A DNA stretch of 64,000 nucleotides, taken from assembly GCA_036250195.1 (NCBI GenBank), contig JAVHZZ010000005.1:179845448-179909447 (forward strand), written 5' to 3'. The notes under the pieces were generated by a model that saw only the letters and a program-made list of their open reading frames with translations, made no database searches and was not told the DNA's origin. Positions within the stretch are counted from its first letter, which is position 1. The number at the start of each line of letters is the position of its first letter. The position numbers and the translations under genes are program-made. Below, one piece after another: positions 42,726 through 54,807 of the stretch. Source of the DNA: Mixophyes australis (Eukaryota > Chordata > Amphibia > Anura > Limnodynastidae).

Positions 42726-45721
42726 CTACTGAGGCAAGATGTCGTCCTCATCCTCAACCTCTGATTCCTCTCCCCCTACAGTGTGTACTTCCTCCTCATC
42801 ACACATTATCAATTCGTCCCCGCTGGACTCCACAACCACAGGTCCCTCTGTAGTATCTGGAGGGCAGTGCTGTACTTCATTGAGGAATTGATTATTAATT
42901 TTTATAAACATCATTTTTTCAACGTTATGAGGAAGCAACCTCCTTCGCCGCTCACTGACCAGGTTCCCCGTTGCACTAAAAACTCTTTCCGAGTATACAC
43001 TGGAGGGGGGACAACTCAGGTAAAATAGAGCCAGTTTGTACAGGGGCTTCCAAACTGCCTTTTTTTCCTGCCAGTAACAATATGGACTGTCTGACATGTC
43101 TACTTGGATGGTGTCAGCAAAGTAATCATCCACAATTTTTTCTATTGTGACAGCATCCAATGCAGCGAGAGTAGACATGTCTGCAATGGTTGGCAGGTCC
43201 TTCAGTCCGGACCAGATGTTATCAGCATCCCCGCCAGCGCCTCTTTTGTGAAAACTGAGCTTTTTCCTCGCAGCCATAGATGTGGAAGAAAATGAGGGTG
43301 GAGCTGTTGGCATGTCACGGTCCTCTTCAGAGGACAATATCCTGACCAGCAGGTCTTTGCACCGCTGTAGACTTGTGTCCGCCGGAAACAGAGACACAAC
43401 ATACGCTTTAAACCGAGGATCGAGCACGGTGGCCAGAATGTATTCCTCTGACTTTAAAAGAGTGACCACCCTCGGATCCTGGCAAAGCGTACGAAGGGCT
43501 ACATCCACAAGAGCTACATGCTTGGTGTAATCGCAATGGCTTACCAGCTCCTCCCTCACTTTCTCCAGCTGCTTCTGCAACAGCCTGATCAGGGGAATGA
43601 CCTGACTTAAGCTGGCAGTGTCGGAACTGACTTCTCGTGTGGCAAGTTCAAATGGCTGCAGAACCTTGCACAACACGGAAATCAGTCTCCACTGCGCTTG
43701 ACTGAGGCGCATCCCCACTCCTTTGCCTATGTCGTAGGAGGCTGTGTAGGCCAGAATGGCCTTTTGCTGCTCCTCCATCCTCTGCAGCATATAGAGGGTG
43801 GAGTTCCAGCGCGTCACAACCTCTTGTTTGAGGTGATGGCAGGGCAGGTTCATGCTTTTTTGATGTGTCTCTAGTCTGCGGTAGGCACTGGCTGAATGCC
43901 GAAAGTGTCCAGCAATTTTGCGCGCCACCGCAAGCATCTCCTGCACACCCCTGTCACTCTTGAGGTAATGCTGCACCACCAAATTAATGGTGTGTGCAAA
44001 ACATGGGACGTGCTGGAAATTGCCCGTATTTAATGCCCGCACAATGTTACTGGCATTGTCTGACACCACAAATCCCCATGAGAGTCTAAGTGGGGTAAGC
44101 CACTGGGAGATAATTTCCCTCAGTTTCTCTAATATGTTGTCAGCGTTGTGCCTCTTATTAAAGCCTGTAATACACAATGTTGCCTGCCTTTGCACGAGCA
44201 GCCATTTTGTAGTTGCTGCTACTGATGCAGCTGTTGCTGTTGCTGCGGAAGGGGATGCATCTACCCAGTGGGCTGTCACAGTCATATAGTCCTTCGTTTG
44301 CCCAAAACCACTTGTCCACATGTCCGTGGTTAAGTGGACAGTGGGTACAACCGCATTTTTTAGAGCACTGAGGACACTTGATCGTACTTCTCTGTACATT
44401 TTTGGTATCGCCTGCCTAGTGAAGTGGAATCTCGACGGGATTTGGTACCGGGGACACAATACCTCCATCAACCCTCTAAATCCCACTCCACTGATGGCAG
44501 ACACCGGGCGCACGTCTAACACCAACATTGCAGTTACAGCCGCAGTTATACGCTTTGCAATAGGGTGACTACTATCGTATTTTGTGGTCATGGCAAACGA
44601 CTGTTGGACGGTCAATTGTTTTGTGAAAGACTTAGCGGTCTTACGACTTCCCCTCTGGGAAGATGACCGACTAACAGCAGCAACAGCAGCAGTGGCAGTA
44701 GAAGGCGTACCGCTGCGGGATTCCTCGGATGAATCCCGTATTGAGGAGGACTCAGTCTGGCTGCTGACTTGGGCTGCAGGACTGAATCTGATGGAGATTG
44801 TGGAGGAAGTTGACGAGGAGGGTGTTGCTGGTGTGTATCCAACTGGACCACGGGATTTAGGTGTCCCTGTACCGATGAGGGTCCTAGCCCCAGTTCCTGA
44901 AATAACCACTGAACTATGAAGGTTATTCAGGTGACGTATAAGGGAGGATGTTCCTAGGTGGGCAAGATCCTTACCCCTGCTTATGTGAGCTTTACATAAG
45001 CTACATATGGCCATACATTGGTTGTCTGGATTTGGATAAAAATAACTCCAGACCGAAGAGGTGCATTTTTTGGTCTTCTGACCAGGCATGACGATGGGCT
45101 TTTTCATCCCATGGACATCAGCTGTTTCCCCTCCTGGTGCCTCATTTACAATAACCACATCACCATCCTCATCATCAAGTTCCTCCACAGCGCCAGCTAC
45201 ATCATCAATAGGCTCCTCCCGAGCCACCTCTTCCCGTACAGTGATGGGAAGGTCAGGCTTGACAACCACCAACATCCTTGGACTCGCCTTGGGGATTTGT
45301 GATAATTTCTCTTTAGAAGGCAGAGTTGTTTGCTGTTTTGTTGCCGACAGCATAACTCTCTTCAATTTTTTGTAGGGGGGGGAGGAGGAGGAGGGATAAG
45401 ATCCGTGGGTGAAGCTGAACCACTAGTCATGAACACGGGCCAGGGCCTAAGCCGTTCCTTGCCACTACGTGTCGTAAATGGCATATTGCCAACTTTACGT
45501 TTCTCCTCAGATGATTTTAAGTTTCTCTTTTTGCTACTTTTTCTTAACTTGGGCTTTTTGGATTTTACATGCCCGGTACTACGAGATTGGGCATCGGGCT
45601 TGGAAGACGACGTTGATGGCATTTCATTGTCAATGTCATGACTAGTGGCAGCAGCTTCAGCATTAGGAGGAAGTGGGTCTTGATCTTTCCCTACTTTATC
45701 CTCCAAATTTTTGGTCTCCAT
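42726..45721 (-). CDS. hAT transposase with BED zinc finger, one frameshift
   Basis: The ATG at 45721 (METKNLEDKVGKDQDPL) opens a frame of about 119 codons that ends at a C-run/A-run near 45,362-45,385. The rest reads without a stop for 879 codons (45365-42726; first Met MLSATK at 45353). In the 879-residue numbering: acidic region 45-75; BED finger 100-152 (C121-x2-C124, H145-x4-H150); Ser-rich linker; hAT catalytic core with TTDMWTS (Asp348), VVSDNASN (Asp436), CFAHTINL (455-462) and TRWNST (518-523); C-terminal dimerisation domain from 788 (SSVYSERVFSATGNLVSERR) and an acidic tail. It would excise and insert the element, producing 8-bp duplications as seen here. Only the frameshift obviously disables it. 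Confidence 0.93.
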
Positions 45722-45739
45722 TATATGTAGCACAAGATA

Positions 45740-46445
45740 CTGCAGAATGTGTGAACTTGGTAATATTGCAGTACCAATGGACTTATACTGCTGGATTGGT
45801 TTTGCAAATTTGGTTATAATTACTTTTTTTTTTTAAAAAATTATTTTAATATTTTTTATAACTTTTTTTTGATTTTTTAAAAACTTGGGAATAATGGGGA
45901 AATAAATATGCCCTTAGAAGCACAGAGCACAGGACACAGCACCACTGGACTGAACAGGACACAGCACAGGACCCAGCAGCACTACGGAACTCAGCAGGAC
46001 AGAGCACAGGACACAGCACCACTGAACTGATACTGCAGAATGTGTGAACTTTGTAATATTGCAGTACCACTGGACTTTTACTGCTGAATGTGTGAACTTG
46101 GTAATATTGCAGTACCAATGGGCTTATACTGCAGGATTGGTTGTGCAAATTTTGTGGTAATTAAAAAAAAATTTAATTGGTTTTTGGTATTTTTTTAAAT
46201 AACTTTTTTTTTTTTTTTTAAACACAGGGGAATATTGGGGAAATAACTATGCCCTTAGAAGCACAGAGCACAGGACACAGCACCACTGGACTGAACAGGA
46301 CACAGCACAGGACCCAGCAGCACCACTGACCTCAGAAGGACAGAGCACAGGACACAGCACCACTGGACTGAGCACAGCACAGCACAGCACAGAACTTAAC
46401 TGAACAGCACAGAACTTAACTGAACAGCACGAGATATAGCAGGAC
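45740..46445 (-). repeat. Inner hAT 5' leader: duplicated block and short repeats
   Basis: A block of about 340 bp appears twice (ATGCCCTTAGAAGCACAGAG at about 45,909 and 46,250, each followed by CACAGGACACAGCACCACTG). Between them lie units of GTGAACTTGGTAATATTGCAG-type leader repeat. CAGCACAG-type short repeats fill 46,370-46,420. The outer copy has only one such block. The Cys/Val-rich ORFs over it are artefacts. Confidence 0.85.
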
Positions 46446-46940
46446 AGAGGACCACCTAACACACCCTCCCTCTACCCTGATCAATGCCCGAGTGAAGATG
46501 GCGGCGACTAGCGGGGAATTTATAGGATCCGAGTATCGCGAGATCCGACAACGGGATTATGAGCCTCAGTTTCAGATTTGAATTTGGCGCCAATACCCGG
46601 ATCTGTCTCGGATCCGACTCGGATCGGCAACGTTCGGGTGGGCTCGGATTTCATAAATCCGAGTGCGCTCATCTCTAGTTTAAATTAGTGGAAATTATTG
46701 TTATTGAATGTTATTGAGGTTAATAATAGCGTAGGAGTGAAAATAAGCCCAAAAACTTGATTTTTACACTTTTTAGTTTTTTTTCAAAAAAAATCCGAAT
46801 CCAAAACCTTAAATCCGAACCAAAACCTTTCGGCAGGTGTTTTGCGAAACAAATCCGAACCCAAAACATCGCCAAAATCCGGATCCAAAACACAAAACAC
46901 GAGACCTCAAAAGTGGCCGGTGCACATCCCTAGTCACTTT

Positions 46941-47707
46941 AGTACTTTTTACTACATTCACCGTATATTAAATGCAACTTGAACTGCTATTATCATAGAT
47001 CATTCATGCACAATCATTTAATTCTGTGTAAGCAACTATTCAAGATGCATTCATCAAGTGATGAACTGAACTGAAAGCAATGCAAGTAAAGAAGCTATAT
47101 CCCTTTTTTCTTTTTTTTTTTTCTTTTTTTCATCACGTTTCATTTGGACTGCAATGTTGAAAAACCTTAGAATAAAACAGTTTAATCAACCATAATATCA
47201 GGGAATTCTTCTTGAGTAATATTCTCTATCTCATGCCAATCAAAGCCCTTCTTATGAAGTTAAGAGAACCGAGGAGATTCCACTCTAGTTGGCAAATTTA
47301 TTTACAAGACGTCCATAACGTAGCTTCAGGTGACAGTAATGGTTTTGGTGATGTTATCATGTGAGGGATGTGTCTCTCTATGGCTTTCCTTATTTTGGTC
47401 TGTAGTGTCTATTTTTGGATTTAAAGTGTGCTTTTTATTATCAGTAGCCACAGCTACAGTCTTATGCAAAGTTGTAAGTCTGGATATTCAGTGCATGAGG
47501 GAAAAAAAGAAAGCCTACATCTTTTAAATCCTTAGTGAATGACAATTGTCAATGATAATCCAGTTGAGACTGATACAAATATAAATTTGAAGTAAAAAAT
47601 AAAAGTGATAAATGATTATTGGTACTTTGATATACAGTTCATTTAATAAGGAGCAATATGTGTCATGGAGTTCTGTGTTTCTAGCACAGCATGTATCAGT
47701 GCTTACA
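46941..47707. other. Unassigned AT-rich region
   Basis: No coding region or element ends were recognised. A T-rich run lies near 47,103-47,130. The small frame at 47330-47527 has no domain. Confidence 0.4.
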
Positions 47708-47709
47708 TA

Positions 47710-48033
47710 CAGTCAAGTCCATAAATATTGGGGCATCGACACAATTCTCATATTTTGGGCTCTATACACCACCGCAATAGATTTGAAATGAAACTAACAA
47801 GATGTGCTTTAACTGCAGTTTTTCAGCTTTAATTTGAGGGTATTTACATCCAAATCAGGTGAACGGTGTAGAAATTACAACGGTTTCTATATGTGCCTCC
47901 CACTTTTTAAGGGACCAAAAGCAATGGGACAAACTAAACAATCCTACATCAAACTTTCACTTTTTAATACTTTGTTGCAAAGAGGCCAAATATGAGAATT
48001 GTGTCGATGTCCCAATATTTATGGACTTGACTG
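47710..48033. mobile_element. Mariner/Tc1-type MITE with TA duplication
   Basis: The ends CAGTCAAGTCCATAAATATT and its inverse AATATTTATGGACTTGACTG extend inward through ATCGACACAATTCTCATATT. TA lies at both sides (47708-47709 and 48034-48035), the target duplication of Tc1/mariner elements. The element is 324 bp, with no transposase. Confidence 0.92.
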
Positions 48034-48035
48034 TA

Positions 48036-48333
48036 CATCGCATTCTGTCCACAAGCAAAGGAGTAAAGCACTGCTGAACATCTGAAGGCAAGCAATCATT
48101 GCTCTTATTTCTAAATGTGTGTTGTTTATGTTTCAATATAGATACTAACATTTTCAAGTGATCTCCATTTGTTTTAAAATAAATATTGATAATAAATTGT
48201 TATGTTTTATATATGTTTTCCTCCACACAAGCAATAGTTGGCTACATTTAAAATATTCTTAAATTATGTTGTTACTGGCTGCAAATTGATTGTGTGTTTT
48301 TTTAAATTGTGCTATTAAAGAGTACACACTACA
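48036..48333. other. Unassigned AT-rich spacer
   Basis: Nothing recognised. Confidence 0.4.
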
Positions 48334-48925
48334 GGCCTGATTCACCTTCGAACTCAACCTGCATGCAAGTTGCATTTTTCAAACGAGCGTGGAATTTGAG
48401 CCTACATGCACTTATATTCAAATCCAAGTGGATCTCAAGATACGTTTGCATTTGAATTCGGGTATAAGTACACTCTGTTAGCATAAGCCTAATTATCTCA
48501 AGTACTGTTTAGGTAGACAGCAGGATCCATATGTGCAATATAAAGTTCACAACGCATGCACAAAAAATTTTGATAAAATAAATGAATGCATTTATATATT
48601 CAATCTTTCTTCCATATATATTTTCTTTGTTATCTAATGGCATGCATACGTATAGTTTTTTTTATACAAAGACTATGCCGTGACACTCGTCACCTACACC
48701 TGTCCAGTAGCTGATGCAAATTATATGGCTAACAAAACACGTACTTTCAAAAAACACAGTTCTTGAAACAGCTGCATCTGCTTTGGCACGACCTTGGGGC
48801 GCCTGTGCTGTATATTGCCAACGTTTGTTCCGCCTTTCCTTCCCCCATTCCATGTCTGACCATGCGCATGAGTTATTTCACACAAAATATGCAAATGGAC
48901 TTGCGTCCAAAGATGAATCATGCCC
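48334..48925. mobile_element. Probable MITE, GGCCTGATTCA-type ends
   Basis: The left end GGCCTGATTCACCTTCG and the inverted right end (GGGCATGATTCATCTTTGGA) form a short imperfect inverted repeat of about 590 bp span. The terminal motif resembles that of the 716-bp element at 12172-12887. No clear target duplication was found, and the interior is non-coding with small frames only. Confidence 0.5.
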
Positions 48926-50052
48926 TCCCTACATGTTTCATTTGAGATCATAGATGAATGGTAGGTTTTTTGTTTTACATTTTTGATTTTCTTTTATTTG
49001 TTATAGTCTTTTAAGCTTTTCACAAATATAATAAATTGATACAATTGTTTACGACCATTGGCAGATTATAATAGGCGCATCATGTAGTGTCAAGGAGTGA
49101 TAGCTCCTGAACGCGCCACCAGCGGTAATTTCAGTTGGTGAATCTTTAAAGCTGCACATCCCCCTCCTCTTCAGAAACCTGATTTCTGGTATAGAAATTG
49201 GAGCTGCTTTAGTTCAGGCCTCAGGTAATTAACATGTCTAAAGATATTCCTGTACTGAGACTCCAACCACAATTGGGGGTCAAGTGTTTCTTTCCCTCTT
49301 GCTTGCTGGACTGAGAAGCAGACACATACGTAGGATTTTTCTCCCCATCTGGACACTGGAAAAGAGAAGTATATATGGGCCCACCCTGGGCTGTTTTAAT
49401 ATGTGATCATGAGGGAATATACACTGGTTAAATATGTTTAATATGTACAGTGTTTAGACCCAGTGTTTATGATCAGCGTTTTAATGGTAGGGCTGTAAAC
49501 TATTGGAGCTGCTTTGGGATGGCATTGGGAGTTGGTGTCTTGGAGAGATCACATTTGGTCATAATAATAATAATGTGGAGTGTGAATGGAATTGTTGTGG
49601 TTACAATGTTCGTGAACTGTTTTGAGTTGATAGAAAAGACTTGTGTAAGATTGCAAAAGTTAGACTGAGTAAGACAATGTGTTCATAATGAGATTGAAGA
49701 TTAATATGTGTTACATTAATAGTAATTGGTATGGAAAAGTTTTGCATACACTGTTTGGGAATATTCTGACTTGAAAGATTAAAATGGTTGTTTTAAAAAG
49801 TAAAGATTGTTAATTAGAAAGTGATATTTACATTGTGTGTAGAGGATAAGAGTGTATAGGAAGTGACTTGGGAAGGATAGTTTAATATACTTAGCTGGGA
49901 TTGGTATAGAAAGTTGGAGTATTACAGGATTAAGTGTTACATGGGAAAAGTTAAGTATGGTCAGTATATGTGGAGTTTGAATGAAATAAAGTTTTGCATA
50001 GATTGTTCAGTGTAAACCCAGACTTTTCACATGTAGTCTCAGTACTGCAAGT
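48926..50052. other. Unassigned region
   Basis: No coding region or repeat ends were recognised. A short (ATA)n run lies near 49,560. The frame at 49450-49668 has no domain. Confidence 0.4.
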
Positions 50053-50057
50053 ATTAC

Positions 50058-50726
50058 TGTCACTCTCACATTAAGATGGTATGAATCCTGGACTTACAGT
50101 CCCGAATTAGCACTAGGACAATCAGAGGCGCGTAGTCTTAGCATGTCACTGGTTTTCATCAGGGCTATGCAACAAGTGACACACAGGTCGCACACACTCC
50201 ACATGTTCCTGATGTGACAGACTGGCATACAGGGACCAAAGAATATGTCAGAACTTCCTGGATCAGTAACAGACTGGTGGTGAAGGTACAAAATAAGCAA
50301 GCAAAAACAAATGGTCATGTCAAATGGAGGTCAGAATTACAGAGGCAGTGGTTCAAGGTCAGGAAACAAGCCAGAAAACTGGTACACAGGAGATCCAGAA
50401 GAAAAAGTATTACATGGAATACTGGAGTAAAGGTAGCCTAATACTCTGATGCCATATTGTGCACAGAGCTAGTTCAAAGAGTGTAGGGAATTCAAAATAG
50501 GCAAACAAAGTGACATCATAAATCACATAAGCAAATACATAAAAAACTGCCAATTCCACAGGCCCATCACTAGGGGAAACAAGCATGGAAAGAAGAAGGC
50601 TGTAGAACAGTCAGACTGTGTTCTGACACAGACACATGCTAAGTGAATGGGGGCTGACCAGGAGGTGAGCAGACTGGATCCTGGACCCGGTAAGCAAAAC
50701 CTTGACTTCGGGTCTGGAATGTGACA
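50058..50726. mobile_element. LTR-like element, TGTCAC...GTGACA ends
   Basis: It begins TGTCACTCTCACATTAAG and ends GGTCTGGAATGTGACA. The exact 5-bp duplication attac lies at 50053-50057 and 50727-50731. The 6-bp inverted TGTCAC/GTGACA ends and 5-bp duplication match the elements at 2733-4182 and 59793-61353, although the interior differs. At 669 bp with no internal coding region, a solo LTR is the best reading. The orientation could not be decided. Confidence 0.7.
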
Positions 50727-50731
50727 ATTAC

Positions 50732-51655
50732 CTAGTTGAGATTTGCTGTGTATACCAATGAACTTGGACTACAAACATGTGCCGCCCACTTCAGCCAGAT
50801 ATGTCACGCTGTTTCAGGGTTTGTAGTGTTTCCTACACCCACTGGTGCTTAACGCTATTAAACTGGTATGGAATTGTAACCTATGGATTTCAATAATGGT
50901 AGCTGGGTGCAGCTGAAAGTGGTGATGATGACAATCAGCATCACTACTTAGTGGTTTCTGATTGGCTGTTTGTGTATAGACTCCTCAAGCTGATAATACT
51001 TAATGTATTACCACCACGGCTATATTATATCAAATCAGGGTCATCAATTCACATTAATTGTCATTTTAATTTGGACTATGCAAGATTTTCAAAGCGTTTA
51101 ACAATGCAGAGCATGCACTTAATTACATAACAAGGAAAATGTGAGGAAATTTTGACTGTACACTCCAATGGGACGGGGACTCGTGAATGACAAATATACT
51201 ATCTCTACAGTGCTGTAAAATTTGGTGCTATATATGTAAATAATGATCCTGTGTGAATGACATTTCATTACGTTATAATATTGTGTCTAAATAGGGTAAG
51301 GCGAGTTTTGCATTTACTTCTCACAGTTTCAAGCTACATTTCTTCTCTATCTTTAGGATGAGATATGTCTCAAGATATGTCAGACTTAACATACACATTT
51401 AAGTTTGCTACACAAATGTGTCCAGCTCTAAACAAAGGACAATATATACTTCTCCACACAGATCAGTATTCCCTATACTATACCATGTTATGTGTATGCT
51501 TCTTTCAGCAAGAAGCACAGTCATTAAGGAGAACAAACAAAAAAGGGAGTAAATTTGCCTCATCTATAACTGCAGTGGAAAAGGAGGCATGTTTTAAACA
51601 GAAAGTCTAAAGACATCTAGGTGTAAAAACCTTGTTTGAATACTTTTTAAATGTA
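50732..51655. other. Unassigned region
   Basis: No element ends or domains were recognised. The 81-residue frame at 51365-51610 has no known domain and no supporting context. Confidence 0.4.
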
Positions 51656-51660
51656 CATAA

Positions 51661-52431
51661 TGTCACAAGCCGCGGCGGTCGCGGGCACCGCCGCGACTCA
51701 GTTCCTGTTCCCTCTGGTGTCCTGGCCGTCGCTAGGATGACCGGGACGACGGGACGTCACTTCCTGTTTCACGGCTCCGACCATTGCCAGGGCAACGGCC
51801 GGACACCGAGATCTCTGCTCCCGCGCCCCGGCCACTCAGTACTGCCAGGCTGGCGCACTATAGCCTGCGGGCTAAATAGGTTCTTTATTTAATTACCTAA
51901 CCTGTGTCTTGTTGAAGGGCAATGCCCTGATTGGTTGGCTACAGTGTAAAAGGCAGGGAGGGCTTAGCCTCCCTGCCGGTTATAGCGTCCTTTTTTCAGT
52001 TCTGCTGCCTGCTACCTAGTTCCTGTGTTGGTGTTTCAACCTAAGATTGATTACCCGTGTATGACCCTTGCCTGTTCCCGGACTCTGAACCTGTGCTTCT
52101 TACCCTGATCTATTGCCTGAACCTGGATTCTGAACTTTTGCTAGTGACCCTGATCTTACGCCTGTCCCTGGATTCTGTACCTGTGCCTGCGACCCCTGAC
52201 CTTGGTTTGTTCTCCGGCTACGTTGTCTGCTGCCGGCACCGATTCTGGCCTGAACCCCACGCTGCTGTCCATCATAGCACTCTATTCCTGGGTTCTCCTT
52301 AGCCGATACACATCTCTCGACCCTCTGTGTGTCTGCAGCCAAGTCTGTCCCCATCACTAGGGGTAACAGTGAACACCAGACTTCAGAGCAGACTCCGGGT
52401 TTTGTTGTACCGGCTGGAGGGGTTCCTAACA
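51661..52431 (+). mobile_element. GC-rich solo-LTR-like element
   Basis: It begins TGTCACAAGCCGCGGCGGTC and ends GGGGTTCCTAACA. The flanks cataa (51656-51660) and catat (52432-52436) agree at four of five bases. It holds a GC-rich CpG-containing first part, a TTCTTTATTTAATTA-like AT segment near 51,880, then imperfect repeats of about 40 bp built on CCTGAACCTGGATTCTGAAC and CCTGTCCCTGGATTCTGTAC (52,060-52,200). The composition is sharply different from the surrounding AT-rich DNA. The layout resembles the other LTR-like elements here. No internal coding region. Confidence 0.65.
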
Positions 52432-52436
52432 CATAT

Positions 52437-53285
52437 TTTCACAAAAACAATTATATGCAAGTCATATCTCTAAAGATATTTGCTCATTTTGGGGCATAAG
52501 TGCCAACTCTACATGAGTTAATGATGATCACTGGCATCACTCTACGCTTGAAGCATATGACATGCTTTAAATGTATCTTCCACCAGCATGTATATTTTAG
52601 GCAGTATGCCGAGTTGCATGTATCATGGGGTTTTTGGACTAAATTGACATCTGTGTTTATTATGTAAAATGCATCTAATTCTTCATCAGACCATTTGTCT
52701 ATAATACACTTACAATTCAAACTTTGGCAATGAGTCAAACTTACTTAGCAATTTGGGAGTGGGACGTGAGCAACTTCTCAATACATTTGTGTGTGAAAAC
52801 AAAGCTGTTTGGACATTGAGTGCAAGGTACGTTCATAATGCATGTTTTCACTCATACCAAAGTCCTCTTTTATTTCCCATTACAGCACCTGGGTAGTCTA
52901 TAGCTTAAAGGTCCTTTTTCTGCCTCGAACAGAGGAAGACAAAGTGACTTGTCCAAGGAGATAAACATGTTAAAACAGGTTTCAAAAGCAAAAAATAAAG
53001 TGAAACAAAATGGGTTGAATTGCATGACAGACCAACTGAGGGTGCTGCAACAATACATCATACAGGGTGAAATAGCAGTGTGTAAATAGCAGCAAACAGC
53101 ACTATCTATTGACCTGCCAATTATTACTTAAAACAAAGTGATGAGTATAACATGATAAACTGAAGTTAGTTCACCACATTGTATTTCACTCATCAGTTAA
53201 AACAAAAACGAATACAATAGGACAGGTGCAGTATTACCCATTATCACTGTGCATGCAACACCCAATGCACATGACTTAGCACAAT
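52437..53285. other. Unassigned region
   Basis: No element or gene was recognised. The small minus frames (52738-52484 and 53061-52870) have no domains. Confidence 0.4.
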
Positions 53286-53293
53286 CTCTTATC

Positions 53294-53658
53294 CAGGGCC
53301 GCCGAGAGGGGGGCGGAGTGGGTACTAATTACCCAGGCCCAAGCATGCCAGGGGGCCAGGCCCGGGCCCTAGCGCCGACGATTTTTTTTCTTTATTTTTT
53401 TTCAAAACTAACTTTTTTTTTTTGTTTTGTTTGTTTGCGGCGGGGGGGGGGGGGGGGGGTCGGTCGTTGGTGGGGGGGGCAGGGTAGTTAAAAAACAGAG
53501 GGGGTTAAAAAACGAGGGGGGGGCTTGGCACAGAGAGGGTTAAAAAAATGAAGGGGGGGGGCTGCATGACACAAAATTATTTTTTTTAGCATACTTAACT
53601 ATAAGGGGGCCCCATGAATTTGTTGTACTTGGGCCCTGAATTCCTCTTGGCAGCCCTG
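53294..53658. mobile_element. 365-bp hAT-type MITE with 8-bp duplication
   Basis: The left end CAGGGCCGCCGAGAGG and the inverted right end (CAGGGCTGCCAAGAGG) are flanked by the exact 8-bp duplication ctcttatc at 53286-53293 and 53659-53666. The interior contains T-runs and long G-runs (to about 20 G near 53,441-53,459) and is non-coding. Confidence 0.92.
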
Positions 53659-53666
53659 CTCTTATC

Positions 53667-54698
53667 ATACATGTTTGTCTAGTGTGATTATGATATTTGA
53701 CATCATCATTTGACAAATGATGTTTTAAAATGGACTTGTACCCTCTGGTTACACGCCACATCAAAGTTGGGGGTTGCCTGCATGCAATAAATCCGTTAAT
53801 CTCAAAGAGGAAATGTGTTAAGCAATTTGTGGCACTTTTTATAGTCCTATATTTATAGTACATTGCAGTTGCAGTACATTGCATGGAGCAATGTTGGAAA
53901 GTTTACAAAATGAAATGCTCTGAATTTCAGGAAAATATTAAGTGAGGTCAATAGGTCATATCTCACAGTGACTTTTCTCAACATTGTGCTCAATGCTTGG
54001 CTACTGTCTTTTGAGGGCTAATCATATCAAGACAGTGACTAGGTGGTGGACAGATATTTTAACTTTAAAAGGATAATGAAAGCCATAAACCTTTTCAAAA
54101 AGCTTTTCCCTAACCTGTTTTTTTTGAACAATTTTCCCCCTTAATAATTTCCAGATTTTTTTCTTCATACTACAGATGCAGCCTCATTATGCAGCCATAA
54201 GTATTTGATTTTGCTAATCTACTGGATAAACTTTGTTAAGTTCTATATGTCTAGTGCTCCCATAATTATTAATTAAAAAACCGTGGCAGCCATGTGACCT
54301 GAAGTTTAAGTTAGGAAACTATTACCACCTATTCTGATCATGTTAGTGCATCAGGAAATTCTGGGAAAATAAGCATTTAGAGTTACAGATTTCAGTGGGG
54401 AAATGTGAGCTGTTATGGGAAAATCAAAATAAATTATTCTTATTCTATTATTGAAATCTGTTGTACTTAACCTGATTTTTGCATTACAGAGTGTTAAGAT
54501 AATGTTTACTTTAATATATATATTTTTTTAAATTACTTTTATGTTTTTTGTTTTTTTATGTTAAAATGTTCATGGTACGGGAGTAGCTCAGTGGAAAAGT
54601 TGATGCAGATGTAGATTCCATATTTTAGGCAGTAGTATGTAAAATGTTGAAGTATAGGAATATTTTTATAATACACCATTTTTAAAATAGTTAATATT
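53667..54698. other. Unassigned AT-rich region
   Basis: Nothing recognised. T-runs occur near 54,118 and 54,520-54,560. Confidence 0.4.
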
Positions 54699-54807
54699 TT
54701 ATGTAATGTTTCTTTAAAAAACTCTCTGGGGGATATTCAATTAGCCGCGATGTGTCTTATGTAATGTTTCTTTAATAAACTCTTTGGGGGAGATTCAATT
54801 AGCCGCG
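54699..54807 (+). repeat. Direct duplication spanning the MITE left edge
   Basis: ATGTAATGTTTCTTTAA plus AACTCT and the MITE start GGGGGA.ATTCAATTAGCCGCGA occur twice in tandem (about 54,699-54,749 and 54,756-54,807). The duplicated unit contains both flank and MITE terminus. Confidence 0.8.

Larger units (their letters stand above)
38473..46677 (-). mobile_element. Inner hAT copy inserted in its sister, inverted
   Basis: On the minus strand the element runs from TAGAGATGAGCGCACTCGG (46677) to the inverse of TAGGGATGTGCACCGGC (38473), 8,205 bp. It is flanked by the exact 8-bp duplication gtttaaat (38465-38472 and 46678-46685), lying in the right end region of the outer copy. It keeps the full transposase gene apart from one frameshift, a hairpin, degenerate transposase pieces and three tandem arrays (41.6-42.1, 39.6-41.5 and 38.8-39.55 kb). 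It is the largest and best preserved DNA transposon here, with the same asymmetric ends as the outer copy. Confidence 0.93.
34360..46932 (+). mobile_element. Outer hAT copy, split by an inverted sister copy
   Basis: The left end TAGAGATGAGCGCACTCGG (34360) and the right end, the inverse of TAGGGATGTGCACCGGCC (46932), are flanked by the exact 8-bp duplication gtcacttt (34352-34359 and 46933-46940). Removing the 8.2-kb inner element and one gtttaaat leaves a 4.36-kb element in two parts, 34360-38472 and 46686-46932. The termini are asymmetric: left and right share only the TAG.GATG.GC core. The left end is rich in GATCCGAG motifs and a CTCGGATTTCTGAAATCCGAG-type palindrome, plausible transposase-binding sites. 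Its transposase gene is internally deleted, so this copy is non-autonomous. Confidence 0.93.

Noticed and set aside
43987..44919. Plus-strand frames of 80-111 codons
   Set aside because: They are shadows of the minus-strand hAT transposase.
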